Position numbers and translations under genes: made by a program. Positions 16,575 to 26,318 of a DNA stretch of 30,163 nt are shown one piece after another. Below the pieces are notes generated by a model, which did not search any database, was not told where the DNA came from, and saw nothing but the letters and a program-made list of their open reading frames with translations. Positions within the stretch are counted from its first letter, which is position 1; each line of letters begins with the position of its first letter. Source of the DNA: Irineochytrium annulatum (lineage: Eukaryota; Chytridiomycota; Chytridiomycetes; Chytridiales; Chytridiaceae); contig JADGJL010000229.1 of the NCBI GenBank assembly GCA_027600665.1, positions 1-30,163 on the forward strand, read 5' to 3'.

Positions 16575-17144
16575 GTGAGTACCTCGCTCAATTTGAAAAT
16601 TGATAAAGAAAAGGTAAAAGAGATCCCTTTGGTGGACCTTGCCTTTATGGTGCTGAAAGCGGCTAATACGCCGTATTACTATCGTGACTTGATGAATGAG
16701 GTAGCGAAGCAGCGCGGAATGACTGATGAAGAAATCAACGAGTTTATCGCCCAGCTATATACCGAGATTAATATCGATGGCCGTTTTGCTTGTGTCGGTA
16801 CAAGTCTGTGGGGCTTGAAGCGCTGGTATCCGGTAGCTGGAACAGAAGATTCCATGACGGGTGCGAAGCGTCCGCGTATCATCAACGATGAAGATGATGA
16901 TCTGGAAGATGAAGACTTCGGTGAAGAAGAAGATAGCTATAACAGCGATGAAGACTTCGACAGCACGGATAAAGACGAAGATGAAGACGAAGAAGATGAA
17001 GACGAAGATGACATCTTTGATGAAGAAGACAGCGAAGAAGAAGTGCTGGTCGAAGATGACGATCTGGAAGATGAAGACCTCGAAGAAGACGAAGAAGAGT
17101 CTGAAAACGAGGATGAATTTGACGACGATTCTGATAATCGGTAG
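16575..17144 (+). CDS. rpoE: RNA polymerase delta subunit
   Basis: A 189-residue delta subunit. The N-terminal winged-helix-like domain (about 1-90) contains VDLAFMVLK, YYYRDLMNEVAKQ and INIDGRFACVGTSLWGLKRWYPV, close to the B. subtilis pattern. It is followed by an almost unbroken aspartate/glutamate tail to the C-terminus. Delta increases the recycling and specificity of RNA polymerase and displaces nucleic acid with its acidic tail. The start is GTG. I prefer the GTG at 16575, which lies 11 bases from GAGAGG (16558-16563), over the GTG at 16566, which is only 2 bases from it. The GAAGAT-type codon repeats of the tail create leucine/arginine-rich shadow frames on the other strand. Confidence 0.94.
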   Translation: MSTSLNLKIDKEKVKEIPLVDLAFMVLKAANTPYYYRDLMNEVAKQRGMTDEEINEFIAQLYTEINIDGRFACVGTSLWGLKRWYPVAGTEDSMTGAKRPRIINDEDDDLEDEDFGEEEDSYNSDEDFDSTDKDEDEDEEDEDEDDIFDEEDSEEEVLVEDDDLEDEDLEEDEEESENEDEFDDDSDNR

Positions 17145-17163
17145 TCATTTTTGACGTCTATAA

Positions 17164-17218
17164 TTTACCCGTTTCCCCGGAATAGTCAGCCTTGACAGCA
17201 GACGGGGTAACGGGTAAA
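17164..17218. repeat. Inverted repeat after rpoE
   Basis: A 16-base arm TTTACCCGTTTCCCCG (17164-17179) and its near-exact complement (17203-17218, one mismatch) enclose 23 bases. No T run follows, so it is not a standard terminator. It may stabilise the rpoE 3' end or precede the true terminator at 17272-17301. Confidence 0.75.
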
Positions 17219-17271
17219 CTATTGCATGGGCTTATGAATGAGCGACAATATATTTATGTTTTTTATAGAAG

Positions 17272-17301
17272 GTGCCCCGTCCTGCGGGAGTACTTTTTTT
17301 T
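17272..17301 (+). terminator. Terminator of rpoE
   Basis: GTGCCCCG (17272-17279) pairs with CGGG-A-GTAC with one bulged A (17285-17293), followed by eight T residues (17294-17301). Confidence 0.75.
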
Positions 17302-17456
17302 GTATTTTTAGAGGCATAATTTTGCAAAATAATTTCCTTTCCGTATGCTCCCGGCCAACATTTCGTGGCCCGTTTTTGTATATCAAAAACACCAAATGAA
17401 ATGAAGGCTACCGGAATATTTGCACCATTTTTTGCTGTAAAACAACGTGTATTTAA

Positions 17457-19202
<1,746 letters not shown>

Positions 19203-19235
19203 TCATGTTTTAGCGTTGACGTAATAGATATTGGA

Positions 19236-19284
19236 GGATGTTCATGGCAACCGCAGAGGTTGCTGTGAACATCCCTTTTTTTTT
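19236..19284 (+). terminator. Terminator of pyrG
   Basis: GGATGTTCATGGCAACC (19236-19252 region) pairs almost fully with GGTTGCTGTGAACATCC (19258-19274), followed by nine T residues (19276-19284). Confidence 0.92.
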
Positions 19285-19329
19285 GCGTAAAAAGCAGGCT
19301 GAAATGCTTTTTGTCATTTTGTGAAAGTA

Positions 19330-19356
19330 GCAGGATTTTAATGGAAGAGGTAGAAT
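19330..19356 (+). promoter_or_regulatory. Sigma-H-like promoter of spo0F
   Basis: GCAGGATTT (19330-19338) and AGAAT (19352-19356), separated by 13 bases, fit the sigma-H pattern RWAGGAxxT / HGAAT with one mismatch. spo0F of B. subtilis has a sigma-H promoter. A possible weak Spo0A-type box (TGACAAA on the minus strand near 19311-19317) lies just upstream but matches imperfectly. Confidence 0.6.
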
Positions 19357-19432
19357 ACTTATCATGACGACTATGGGATAGTTATCCAGATTCAAAGACG
19401 TATATGCTTTCCTAATTCTAGGGGGTTACAGA

Positions 19433-19819
19433 GTGGAAGATAAAAAAGTTTTGATTGTTGATGACCAGAACGGAATCCGAATCCTATTAATGGAAGTGTT
19501 CAGCAGTGAAGGGTATAACACCTTTCAAGCACCCAACGGCAAGGTTGCTCTGGAGATTGTAAATAATGACAAGCCTGACCTGGTATTGCTCGATATGAAG
19601 ATTCCCGGGATGGACGGTCTGGAAATCCTGAAGCATATTAAAGAAATTGATCCGGGGATCAAAGTGATCATGATGACCGCTTATGGTGAACTGGACATGA
19701 TTAAGGAAGCTACGGATCTCGGAGCGCTCATGCACTTCACGAAACCGTTTGATATCGACGAGATGCGAGTGGCTGTGAATATGCAGCTTCGCAATGGTAC
19801 TGTCAATAAATGCAGTTGA
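19433..19819 (+). CDS. spo0F: Sporulation phosphorelay response regulator Spo0F
   Basis: A 128-residue single-domain receiver protein with no output domain. The acidic pocket is Asp10-Asp11, the phosphorylation site is Asp54 in [13 protein letters not shown], and Thr82 and Lys104 are in place ([15 protein letters not shown]). Residue positions coincide with B. subtilis Spo0F, whose family pattern VDDQxGIRILLxEVF it follows closely. It accepts phosphate from sporulation sensor kinases and passes it to Spo0B and then Spo0A. The start is GTG, preceded by AGGGGGTTACAGA. The sigma-H-like promoter upstream and the fbaA neighbour match Bacillus. A strong terminator lies at its stop codon, so it is monocistronic. 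Confidence 0.96.
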   Translation: MEDKKVLIVDDQNGIRILLMEVFSSEGYNTFQAPNGKVALEIVNNDKPDLVLLDMKIPGMDGLEILKHIKEIDPGIKVIMMTAYGELDMIKEATDLGALMHFTKPFDIDEMRVAVNMQLRNGTVNKCS

Positions 19820-19843
19820 ATCCTGTTGATACAGGATTTTTTT
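19819..19843 (+). terminator. Terminator of spo0F
   Basis: AATCCTGT (19819-19826) and ACAGGATT (19831-19838) form a perfect stem with loop TGAT and a T run to 19843. The first base belongs to the stop codon. Confidence 0.9.
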
Positions 19844-19890
19844 GTATGCGGACAATATAGATGGTACTTGGTGGGGAGAATGGGGTATTT

Positions 19891-19974
19891 CACCGCTTTA
19901 TCCGGGGAATATTGGAAATGGGAAAGTTATAAAGCGGTGTCTATGAAAACTGTGCTGCAAAGCACAGCATTTTT
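19891..19974 (+). other. Inverted repeat and terminator-like hairpin before fbaA
   Basis: CACCGCTTTAT (19891-19901) is perfectly complementary to ATAAAGCGGTG (19929-19939). It is followed by a second stem, CTGTGCT/AGCACAG (19950-19967), with a GCAA tetraloop and five T residues (19970-19974). The pair sits between the spo0F terminator and the fbaA promoter, where no ORF exists. It could be a small RNA with its own terminator, but no clear promoter was found for it. Confidence 0.45.
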
Positions 19975-20006
19975 GCAAATGCTTGTTTAGTATTTGACAT
20001 GGGATG

Positions 20007-20015
20007 TGGTATAAT
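20007..20015 (+). promoter_or_regulatory. Extended -10 promoter of fbaA
   Basis: TGG followed by a perfect TATAAT (20010-20015). A weak TTAGTA lies 17 bases upstream of the -10. A TTGACA at 19995-20000 is only 9 bases away and cannot be the -35. The leader is about 60 bases and ends with AGGAGG before the ATG. Confidence 0.7.
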
Positions 20016-20080
20016 AAGGCCGTATGTGATTTCGGCTAAAAACCATAGACACAACCCAAACCCCTAGGAGGATTGAAACC

Positions 20081-20935
20081 ATGCCATTAGTATCTATGAC
20101 AGACATGTTGAACAAAGCACTTGAAGGAAAATATGCAGTTGGTCAATACAACATCAATAACCTTGAGTGGACTCAAGCGATTCTTGGTGCAGCTGAAGAA
20201 GAAAAATCCCCAGTAATCCTGGGTGTATCCGAAGGCGCAGCACGTCACATGGGCGGCTTCTACACTGTAGTTAAAATGGTAGAAGGACTCATTCACGACA
20301 TGAAAATCTCCGTACCAGTTGCGATCCACTTGGACCACGGTTCAAGCTTCGACAAGTGTAAAGAAGCGATCGATGCTGGATTTACATCCGTTATGATCGA
20401 CGGTTCCCACCACTCTATCGATGAAAATATCGAAATGACTAAAAAAGTTGTTGAATATGCACACGCTAAAGGCGTTTCTGTAGAAGCTGAAGTAGGTACT
20501 GTAGGCGGACAAGAAGACGACGTTATCGGCGGAATCATGTACGCTGACCTGAACGAGTGTATCCGTATCGTTAAAGAAACAGGTATCGACACATTGGCAC
20601 CGGCTCTTGGTTCCGTACACGGTCCTTACCATGGCGAGCCTAACCTGGGCTTCAAAGAGATGGAAGAAGTTCGTGACGCGGTACAAGTTCCACTCGTATT
20701 GCACGGTGGTACAGGTATTCCTAAACACGACATCGACAAAGCCATTTCCCTGGGTACATCCAAAATTAACGTAAACACAGAGAACCAAATTGCTTTCTCG
20801 AAAGTGGTTCGTGAAGTGCTTGCAGCTAAACCAGATGCTTACGATCCACGTACATTCATCGTACCAGGCCGTGATGCAATCAAAGAAACCGTTAAAGGTA
20901 AAATTCGCGAGTTTGGTTCCAACAACAAAGCGTAA
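20081..20935 (+). CDS. fbaA: Class II fructose-1,6-bisphosphate aldolase
   Basis: A 284-residue zinc-dependent aldolase of glycolysis and gluconeogenesis, cleaving fructose bisphosphate to glyceraldehyde phosphate and dihydroxyacetone phosphate. Catalytic Asp85 and zinc ligand His86 lie in AIHLDHGSS. Glu137 (VEAEVG), His180 (GSVHGPYHG) and His208 (LHGGTGI) complete the site. The phosphate-binding loop [10 protein letters not shown] follows. AGGAGG lies about 10 bases before the ATG. Codons are strongly biased, as expected of a highly expressed gene. In B. subtilis a transaldolase (ywjH) lies between fbaA and murZ; that gene is missing here. Confidence 0.97.
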   Translation: MPLVSMTDMLNKALEGKYAVGQYNINNLEWTQAILGAAEEEKSPVILGVSEGAARHMGGFYTVVKMVEGLIHDMKISVPVAIHLDHGSSFDKCKEAIDAGFTSVMIDGSHHSIDENIEMTKKVVEYAHAKGVSVEAEVGTVGGQEDDVIGGIMYADLNECIRIVKETGIDTLAPALGSVHGPYHGEPNLGFKEMEEVRDAVQVPLVLHGGTGIPKHDIDKAISLGTSKINVNTENQIAFSKVVREVLAAKPDAYDPRTFIVPGRDAIKETVKGKIREFGSNNKA

Positions 20936-20957
20936 TTTATCTTTGCCAGTTCCATAC

Positions 20958-21004
20958 TGTGAAATGGAAGAACACCGCCTAGCCGGTGTCTTTCCATTTT
21001 CACA
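20958..21004 (+). terminator. Terminator-like hairpin after fbaA
   Basis: TGTGAAATGGAAGAACACCG (20958-20977) pairs with the 21-base right arm at 20984-21004 across nearly its whole length, closing on a 6-base loop. The T-rich bases lie inside the right arm rather than after it, so termination may be partial and murZ could be reached by read-through. Confidence 0.6.
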
Positions 21005-21082
21005 CCTTATTTCTACATCGGAAGCCAACAGCACGTATTGCCGTTCATCGGCTGCAAAACACGTAGGGGGACATTAAGCTTT

Positions 21083-22336
21083 ATGGAAAAATTGATGATT
21101 AGTGGCGGACGTCCGTTACAGGGAACTGTAACTATAAGCGGCGCCAAGAACAGCGCCATTGCGCTTATTCCTGCAGCATTGCTTGCCGAGTCAGAAGTCG
21201 TGTTGGACAACCTGCCGCTTTTGAGTGATGTGGCGGTTTATGCAGAAATTTTGGAGGAACTCGGAGCACGTGTAACTTGGGAAGGCAGTCAGATGAAAAT
21301 TGACCCTTCTGAGATCAAATCCATTCCTATGCCGAATGGTCCCGTGAAGAAGCTTCGCGCTTCGTATTATATGATGGGTGCATTACTGGGACGTTTCAAA
21401 GAAGCAACGATAGGTTTACCAGGGGGCTGTAATTTTGAGCCTCGTCCAATTGATCAACATATCAAAGGTTTTGAAGCGCTTGGCGCAACCGTAACGAACG
21501 AACATGGCTCCATTCATTTGCATGCCAAAGAGCTTCGCGGCGCAAAAATTTATCTTGATGTAAGCAGTGTGGGCGCAACCATTAATATTATGCTGGCGGC
21601 TACTCGTGCCAAAGGCTCTACAATTATCGAAAACGCGGCTAAAGAGCCTGAGATTATAGATGTAGCAACACTTCTGAATTCCATGGGTGCCAGCATCAAG
21701 GGTGCAGGTACCGAAACGATCCGTATTGAAGGGGTCTCGGAGCTGAAAGGCTGCCGTCATTCCATCATTCCGGACCGTATACAAGCGGGAACGTATATGA
21801 TCGCTGCAGCGGCGACGCGTGGAGATGTTCTGATTGACAATGTGATTCCCAAACATCTGGAAGCTTTAACGGCAAAGCTGTTGGAGATGGGTGTTGGCAT
21901 TGAGGAATTGGATGAAAGTATACGTGTTATTGGCAAACCGAACTATAATCATGTTGACGTGAAGGCGCTGGTTTATCCTGGTTTTCCGACGGATCTTCAG
22001 TCACCAATGACCAGTGTATTAACACAGGCAACCGGTGTAAGTGTCCTGAGCGACTTTGTATACAGCAATCGGTTCAAGCATGTGCCTGAGTTGGTACGGA
22101 TGGGCGCAAAGATTCGAGTAGAAGGACGGTCAGCGATTATTGAAGGCAGTGCATTAAACGCGGCCAAAGTAAAAGCATCCGATCTTCGCGCTGGTGCAGC
22201 GCTGGTGATTGCAGGTCTCACCGTCAGTGAAGGTGTGACTGAAGTAACTGGGGTTGAATATATTGACCGTGGTTATGATCATCTGGTGACTAATCTTCGT
22301 TTGCTCGGTGCAGATGTATGGCGGGAAACGGATTAA
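21083..22336 (+). CDS. murZ: UDP-N-acetylglucosamine 1-carboxyvinyltransferase (MurZ/MurAB type)
   Basis: A 417-residue enzyme of the first committed step of peptidoglycan synthesis, joining enolpyruvate from phosphoenolpyruvate to UDP-GlcNAc in the cytoplasm. The N-terminal SGAKNSA motif, the loop with catalytic Cys116 in [15 protein letters not shown], and the catalytic-loop aspartate in GFPTDLQSP are intact, so the fosfomycin-reactive cysteine is kept. The [22 protein letters not shown] form and the location beside fbaA fit the second MurA paralogue of Firmicutes rather than MurAA. The ATG at 21083 follows AGGGGGA at 11 bases. A longer frame from 21038 is unsupported. Confidence 0.94.
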   Translation: MEKLMISGGRPLQGTVTISGAKNSAIALIPAALLAESEVVLDNLPLLSDVAVYAEILEELGARVTWEGSQMKIDPSEIKSIPMPNGPVKKLRASYYMMGALLGRFKEATIGLPGGCNFEPRPIDQHIKGFEALGATVTNEHGSIHLHAKELRGAKIYLDVSSVGATINIMLAATRAKGSTIIENAAKEPEIIDVATLLNSMGASIKGAGTETIRIEGVSELKGCRHSIIPDRIQAGTYMIAAAATRGDVLIDNVIPKHLEALTAKLLEMGVGIEELDESIRVIGKPNYNHVDVKALVYPGFPTDLQSPMTSVLTQATGVSVLSDFVYSNRFKHVPELVRMGAKIRVEGRSAIIEGSALNAAKVKASDLRAGAALVIAGLTVSEGVTEVTGVEYIDRGYDHLVTNLRLLGADVWRETD

Positions 22337-22438
22337 TTAATAGGAAGCATGATGCATGATTCAGTCCTACACATGTTTATTTTAACTGAACTGCATATCC
22401 TTTCGGTGATTAGGTAAACCTGTTTTAATAGAGTTCTC

Positions 22439-22495
22439 AGTCTCTCCGGCATAAGACGAAATGTTACTGTTTCCTTTACCGGAGGGTCTTTTTTT
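22439..22495 (+). terminator. Terminator of murZ
   Basis: CTCTCCGG (22442-22449) pairs with CCGGAGGG (22479-22486) through a G-U pair, extended by AG/CT after one mismatch, then a run of seven T residues ending at 22495. Confidence 0.78.
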
Positions 22496-22559
22496 GAATT
22501 AAACTTCATATGGCTGTAAGAACATCATTTCTCATCCCCAACCCCCGGTTTTGTTTGAA

Positions 22560-22746
22560 CTGCGCTCCATAGCCGGTCTATCCGGATTGATCGCCTCAAT
22601 GCATCGTTCACTCAATAGCGGATCATGCCGAATGTTGGCCATCCCACCCGGAAACTTACACTCAAAGACAAGTATTTGCATTATAACGGTTACATTCCGT
22701 ACAATGGACAGAAGAGATTGTGGCAGATGCTGCGCTCTATAGCCGG
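22560..22746 (+). repeat. Short direct repeat in the rho leader region
   Basis: CTGCGCTCCATAGCCGG (22560-22576) recurs with one change at 22730-22746, 170 bases later. The enclosed sequence has no supported ORF. The repeat could reflect a small duplication or decayed element. It lies in the 310-base gap before rho that otherwise contains only the promoter noted here. Confidence 0.5.
22676..22705 (+). promoter_or_regulatory. Possible promoter of rho
   Basis: TTGCAT (22676-22681), an 18-base spacer and TACAAT (22700-22705). The -10 matches well and the -35 only in its first half. The leader to rho would be about 95 bases. Confidence 0.4.
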
Positions 22747-22805
22747 AACATCTAGCGAAACTATCCATTTCACACGGACTTATTAATTGAATAGGTGGTT
22801 ATTAT

Positions 22806-24131
22806 ATGGATCTACAAATTTCCGATTTGGAAGAAATGAAACTAACGGACCTCTACAAACTGGCCAAAAAATATCAGATACCTTACTATGGTACGTTAAA
22901 AAAGAAAGAATTAATCTTTGCTATACTGCGCGCACAAGCCGAACAGAGCGGTCTGATGTTCATGCAAGGCGTACTCGAGATTTTACCTGAAGGTTACGGA
23001 TTTCTTCGGCCGATTAACTACTTGCCAAGTACGGAAGACATCTACATCTCAGCTTCTCAGATTCGCAAGTTTGACCTAAGAACAGGTGACCTCGTATCAG
23101 GTAAATGTAGAACGCCTAAGGAAAACGAGAGATACTTCGGTTTGTTGCAAGTCAACGCTGTAAATGGTGAGAATCCATCGGCGGCTGCAGAGCGACTTCA
23201 CTTCCCGGCACTAACCCCACTGTATCCGCAGAAAAAACTGGTTCTCGAAACATCCCCCAACCATTTGTCCACACGAATTATGGATGTGCTCGCCCCGGTA
23301 GGATTGGGACAGCGCGGATTGATCGTAGCACCTCCCAAAGCGGGTAAAACGCTTCTCCTCAAAGAAATTGCCAACAGCATCTCAACTAACAATCCTGAAA
23401 TTGAACTGTTTGTCCTGTTGATTGATGAACGTCCAGAGGAAGTAACGGATATGTCGCGTTCGGTAAAAGGGGAAGTTGTGGCTTCGACATTTGATGAACT
23501 GCCTGAGAATCATATTAAAGTGGCGGAATTGGTACTTGAGCGTGCGCTTCGTCTCGTCGAGGCCAAAAAGGATGTTGTTATCCTGCTGGATAGCATTACG
23601 CGTCTTGCCCGTGCATATAACCTGGTTATTCCACCATCCGGTCGTACACTTAGTGGTGGTATTGATCCGGCTGCATTTCATCGTCCGAAACGTTTCTTCG
23701 GTTCTGCCCGGAATGTGGAAGAAGGCGGAAGCTTGACCATCCTGGCAACTGCATTGATTGATACCGGATCGCGTATGGATGACGTCATTTATGAAGAATT
23801 TAAGGGTACAGGTAATATGGAGCTTCATCTGGACCGTCGTCTGGCAGAGCGCCGCATATTCCCGGCAATCGACATTCGTCGTTCAGGCACACGTCGTGAA
23901 GAAGTATTGCTTAGCAAGGAAGAGTTGGATACAATCTGGGCGATTCGTAAAAACATGAATGATTCCCATGACTTTGTCGAAGGATTCCTGAAGAAACTTC
24001 GTAACAGCAAGACAAATGCAGAGTTTTTGGCGGCATTTGATTCGGCTGGTAATAGCCCGACAAGCAATTCCGGGACAACAACTACCCGTCGCTCATCTAG
24101 ACAGACAGCTACGTCAGGTACATCGACGTAA
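22806..24131 (+). CDS. rho: Transcription termination factor Rho
   Basis: A 441-residue hexameric RNA-dependent ATPase. The N-terminal Rho-N domain (about 1-45) precedes the cold-shock-like RNA-binding domain, with the RNP-type GYGFLRP (63-69). The ATPase core has Walker A APPKAGKT (175-182), the [12 protein letters not shown] segment, Walker B VVILLDS and the RNA-contacting Q- and R-loop regions around [19 protein letters not shown] short Ser/Thr/Arg-rich tail ends the protein. AGGTGGTT before the ATG is the ribosome binding site. Gene order murZ-rho-...-rpmE follows B. subtilis, but glpX is absent and a radical SAM gene lies in between. Confidence 0.97.
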   Translation: MDLQISDLEEMKLTDLYKLAKKYQIPYYGTLKKKELIFAILRAQAEQSGLMFMQGVLEILPEGYGFLRPINYLPSTEDIYISASQIRKFDLRTGDLVSGKCRTPKENERYFGLLQVNAVNGENPSAAAERLHFPALTPLYPQKKLVLETSPNHLSTRIMDVLAPVGLGQRGLIVAPPKAGKTLLLKEIANSISTNNPEIELFVLLIDERPEEVTDMSRSVKGEVVASTFDELPENHIKVAELVLERALRLVEAKKDVVILLDSITRLARAYNLVIPPSGRTLSGGIDPAAFHRPKRFFGSARNVEEGGSLTILATALIDTGSRMDDVIYEEFKGTGNMELHLDRRLAERRIFPAIDIRRSGTRREEVLLSKEELDTIWAIRKNMNDSHDFVEGFLKKLRNSKTNAEFLAAFDSAGNSPTSNSGTTTTRRSSRQTATSGTST

Positions 24132-24157
24132 GTGTCGTTCGACTAATCATTTTCTTT

Positions 24158-24184
24158 TTGCAGCACTGCTGTGAATGTTACAAT
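24158..24184 (+). promoter_or_regulatory. Possible promoter of the radical SAM gene
   Basis: TGT directly before TACAAT (24179-24184) gives an extended -10. TTGCAG (24158-24163) lies 15 bases upstream, shorter than ideal. No terminator for rho is visible between the genes, so read-through is also possible. Confidence 0.42.
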
Positions 24185-24228
24185 ATACCCGTCGTTAGGT
24201 TTAACCCATTAGATGTGAGGAGAACATC

Positions 24229-25503
24229 ATGTATTTAGTATACGCAGATGAAAAAGGTAATGTATTTGATCATCCTTCCCTGTACGGGCTTGCCCGCAGT
24301 GGAGATATGATCGTGGAGATTATGGAAGACGAACTTATCCCTTTGCCAGAGGGTGCGACGTTGGTTGGACTCCCGAGCACCCGGCCCATTGGTATGGATC
24401 CGGACACTGGTGAGATGCTGCCAATGCCAACGGACACACAGGCTGTAGGTGCTTTGCTTCCGCAAGGATTTACTCGTTTGTGTCTCCCTGGATATGTGAA
24501 GACGGATAAGGAGTATAAGTTGCCGTTGTTTGGTTATTCCGCAGTAGTCTGGAAAGATGGCGGTTTTTATGTCACCGCTTCGAAGTCGGATAGTCCTGAC
24601 AAGTGGAATCCGCTCAACTGTGACCGTGACGATGTGCGTTCTGGCGTTAAACGATTGACAGAGCAATACCCCGAGAACCGTCTCTACACCCATCTATCCA
24701 ACTGTGCGCTTGGATATGAATGTCTGACTTCATCGAACACGTTCCTGAATCGTTGGGAAGGTGGAGTGCCAGTATCCTATTCTTGCAATGCAGGTTGTTT
24801 CGGGTGTATCTCCGAGCAACCGGATGATAGCGGCTTTGTTTCCCCGCAGACACGTATGAACTTCCGACCACGTGTGGATGAGATTGTGGAGGTTATGCTG
24901 GAACACCTGAAGACGCCAGAGTCCATCATTAGCTTTGGACAAGGTTGTGAAGGGGAGCCTTCCACGCAGGCCAAGTTGATTATTGAAGCGATTCGCGAAG
25001 TGCGTTCTGTAACGGACATGGGGTATATCAACATTAATACCAATGCCGGTCTGAACGATCATATTAGAGGTATTGTGGATGCTGGATTGGATCTGATGCG
25101 CGTAAGTACAATCAGCGCACTGGATGACCATTATAACGCCTACTATAAACCACGTGGTTATACCTTAGCCAATGTTGAAAAGTCGATGAAATATGCGGCG
25201 CAGCAGGGTGTATACACCTCGATTAACTATTTGATCTTCCCGGGTGTAACGGATCGTGAAGAAGAGATTGAGGCGATGATTGAGTTTGCGAGAAGAACCG
25301 ATCTACGCTTGATTCAGATGCGTAACCTCAATATTGATCCGGAGAGTTATCTGGAATTAATCCCTCCTGCTCAAGGAGATATCTTGGGCATGAAGCAGAT
25401 GATTGAGATCTTTGAAGACGAGTTGCCTGATGTTGTGATCGGATCGTATACCCATGTTCCACCAGCTGGAATGGCACGTCCCAAACGGTTGATTACCTCT
25501 TAA
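24229..25503 (+). CDS. Radical SAM protein of unknown function
   Basis: A 424-residue protein. The [4Fe-4S]-binding motif CNAGCFGC (Cys186, Cys190, Cys193) has the classical CxxxCxxC spacing and is followed by the SAM-binding GCEGEP motif and a typical partial TIM-barrel pattern (INTNAGLN, MRVSTISALD, INYLIFPGVTDREEE). An unusual N-terminal region of about 175 residues with no recognised motif precedes the core. It contains two extra cysteines (159 and 165) near the cluster. There is no SPASM-like cysteine-rich C-terminus, so peptide maturase types seem less likely. The substrate is unknown. It lies between rho and rpmE. A GTGAGGAG ribosome site precedes the ATG. Confidence 0.85.
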   Translation: MYLVYADEKGNVFDHPSLYGLARSGDMIVEIMEDELIPLPEGATLVGLPSTRPIGMDPDTGEMLPMPTDTQAVGALLPQGFTRLCLPGYVKTDKEYKLPLFGYSAVVWKDGGFYVTASKSDSPDKWNPLNCDRDDVRSGVKRLTEQYPENRLYTHLSNCALGYECLTSSNTFLNRWEGGVPVSYSCNAGCFGCISEQPDDSGFVSPQTRMNFRPRVDEIVEVMLEHLKTPESIISFGQGCEGEPSTQAKLIIEAIREVRSVTDMGYININTNAGLNDHIRGIVDAGLDLMRVSTISALDDHYNAYYKPRGYTLANVEKSMKYAAQQGVYTSINYLIFPGVTDREEEIEAMIEFARRTDLRLIQMRNLNIDPESYLELIPPAQGDILGMKQMIEIFEDELPDVVIGSYTHVPPAGMARPKRLITS

Positions 25504-25513
25504 CAATAATGGA

Positions 25514-25542
25514 TTGCAACAGGCACAAGGCCGTGTTATAAT
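25514..25542 (+). promoter_or_regulatory. Sigma-A promoter of rpmE
   Basis: TTGCAA (25514-25519), a 17-base spacer and a perfect TATAAT (25537-25542). Transcription would start near 25549. Confidence 0.8.
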
Positions 25543-25548
25543 CTCAGA

Positions 25549-25605
25549 GTTGTGCCATTTACTCTGGGTCCGCTTGAGGCTCAGGGCGGAAAGAGGTGAA
25601 AGGTA
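25549..25605 (+). promoter_or_regulatory. Structured rpmE leader, candidate L31 autoregulatory element
   Basis: The short leader contains CCGC-TTGAG paired with CTCAG-GCGG with one bulged G (25570-25589), ending next to the AGAGGTG ribosome site. A second dyad CAGAGT/ACTCTG (25545-25566) overlaps the predicted start point. Ribosomal protein leaders upstream of L31 are known in Firmicutes. Whether this one belongs to that family needs a covariance search. Confidence 0.45.
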
Positions 25606-25803
25606 ATGAAAGAAGCAATTCATCCTAAATACACGATTGGTCAAGTATCTTGCGCTTGCGGGAATACTTTTGAGACAGGTTCGGTTAAAGACGGACTTCG
25701 TGTAGAGATTTGCTCCGCGTGCCACCCGTTCTTCACAGGTAAACAGAAGTTTATCGATGCTGGCGGCCGTGTTGATCGTTTCAAGAAGAAATACGGAATC
25801 TAA
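25606..25803 (+). CDS. rpmE: 50S ribosomal protein L31, zinc-binding form
   Basis: A 65-residue ribosomal protein of the large subunit. The four zinc ligands Cys16, Cys18, Cys36 and Cys39 ([24 protein letters not shown]) are present, so this is the zinc-containing C+ type rather than the RpmE2/YtiA paralogue used in zinc shortage. Length and the C-terminal [11 protein letters not shown] are typical. The ribosome site AGAGGTG lies a little far upstream, and AAAGG lies closer to the ATG. It has its own promoter and terminator. Confidence 0.97.
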   Translation: MKEAIHPKYTIGQVSCACGNTFETGSVKDGLRVEICSACHPFFTGKQKFIDAGGRVDRFKKKYGI

Positions 25804-25844
25804 TAGGACAATTCTTGGAGTTGTCTGCTAATTGCATCCAACAC

Positions 25845-25871
25845 ACCCCTGCTGATCTGGCAGGGGTTTTT
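25845..25871 (+). terminator. Terminator of rpmE
   Basis: ACCCCTGC (25845-25852) and GCAGGGGT (25860-25867) form a perfect stem with a 7-base loop, followed by T residues to 25871. Confidence 0.92.
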
Positions 25872-25917
25872 ATATGTTATATGTAAGCATAGTTGCTTCT
25901 GCTTTCCTTTCCTCTAG

Positions 25918-25946
25918 TTGCAATTTGGATGACCTTACGTTATACT
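25918..25946 (+). promoter_or_regulatory. Promoter of the SRP RNA gene
   Basis: TTGCAA (25918-25923), a 17-base spacer and TATACT (25941-25946). The predicted start near 25954 fits the beginning of the pairing 5' end of the RNA. Confidence 0.75.
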
Positions 25947-25954
25947 ATTTCTTA

Positions 25955-26226
25955 CCGTGCTAGATGGGGAGGTAGCGGTGCCCTGTAACTCGCAATCCGC
26001 TATAGCGAGGTTGAATTCCTGCTAGAGGTTTTGCCGATGTGAGGTTTGGTCCCTAAACGTGGTGTTGACGGTTGGGTCCTCCGCAATGAGTACTCATGAA
26101 CCTGGTCAGGTCCGGAAGGAAGCAGCCATAAGTGAGATCACTCTTGTGCCGGAGGGTTGCCTAGCCCGAGCTATTGTTCAGGGGTGCCACTTGGATCGCA
26201 AATATCGATAGCAGGTGCACGGCTTA
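25955..26226 (+). ncRNA. ffs: Signal recognition particle RNA, large Bacillus type (scRNA)
   Basis: The sequence CAGGTCCGGAAGGAAGCAGC near 26107-26126 is the highly conserved helix 8 region with its GGAA tetraloop that binds the Ffh protein. The 5' part contains the Alu-domain segment CCCTGTAACTCGCAATCC. The ends pair (CCGTGC near 25956 with GCACGG near 26222). The length of about 270 bases matches the large SRP RNA of Bacillus and relatives. It guides membrane and secretory proteins to SecYEG. Its place just before dnaX is the same as in B. subtilis. Exact mature ends depend on processing and are approximate. Confidence 0.95.
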
Positions 26227-26240
26227 CCATTTAAATGTAG

Positions 26241-26276
26241 AGACCTTTGCAGTTGTATGTATGCAGGGGTCTTTTT
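26241..26276 (+). terminator. Terminator of the SRP RNA
   Basis: AGACCTTTGCA pairs with TGCAGGGGTCT with a two-base mismatch (26241-26272), then five T residues. It lies about 15 bases past the RNA's paired 3' end. Confidence 0.8.
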
Positions 26277-26318
26277 GATATGTCTTAAAAAACCACGCAT
26301 GAATGAGTCAGATAAAGT

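Noticed and set aside
16861..17154. Arg/Leu- or Lys/Met-rich frames over the rpoE tail on both strands
   Set aside because: They arise from the repeated GAA/GAT/GAC codons of the acidic delta tail.
19995..20000. TTGACA as the -35 of fbaA
   Set aside because: It is only 9 bases from the -10; the extended -10 motif is a better explanation.
22532..22768. 78-codon frame on the minus strand upstream of rho
   Set aside because: No ribosome site precedes the ATG and no recognisable pattern is present.
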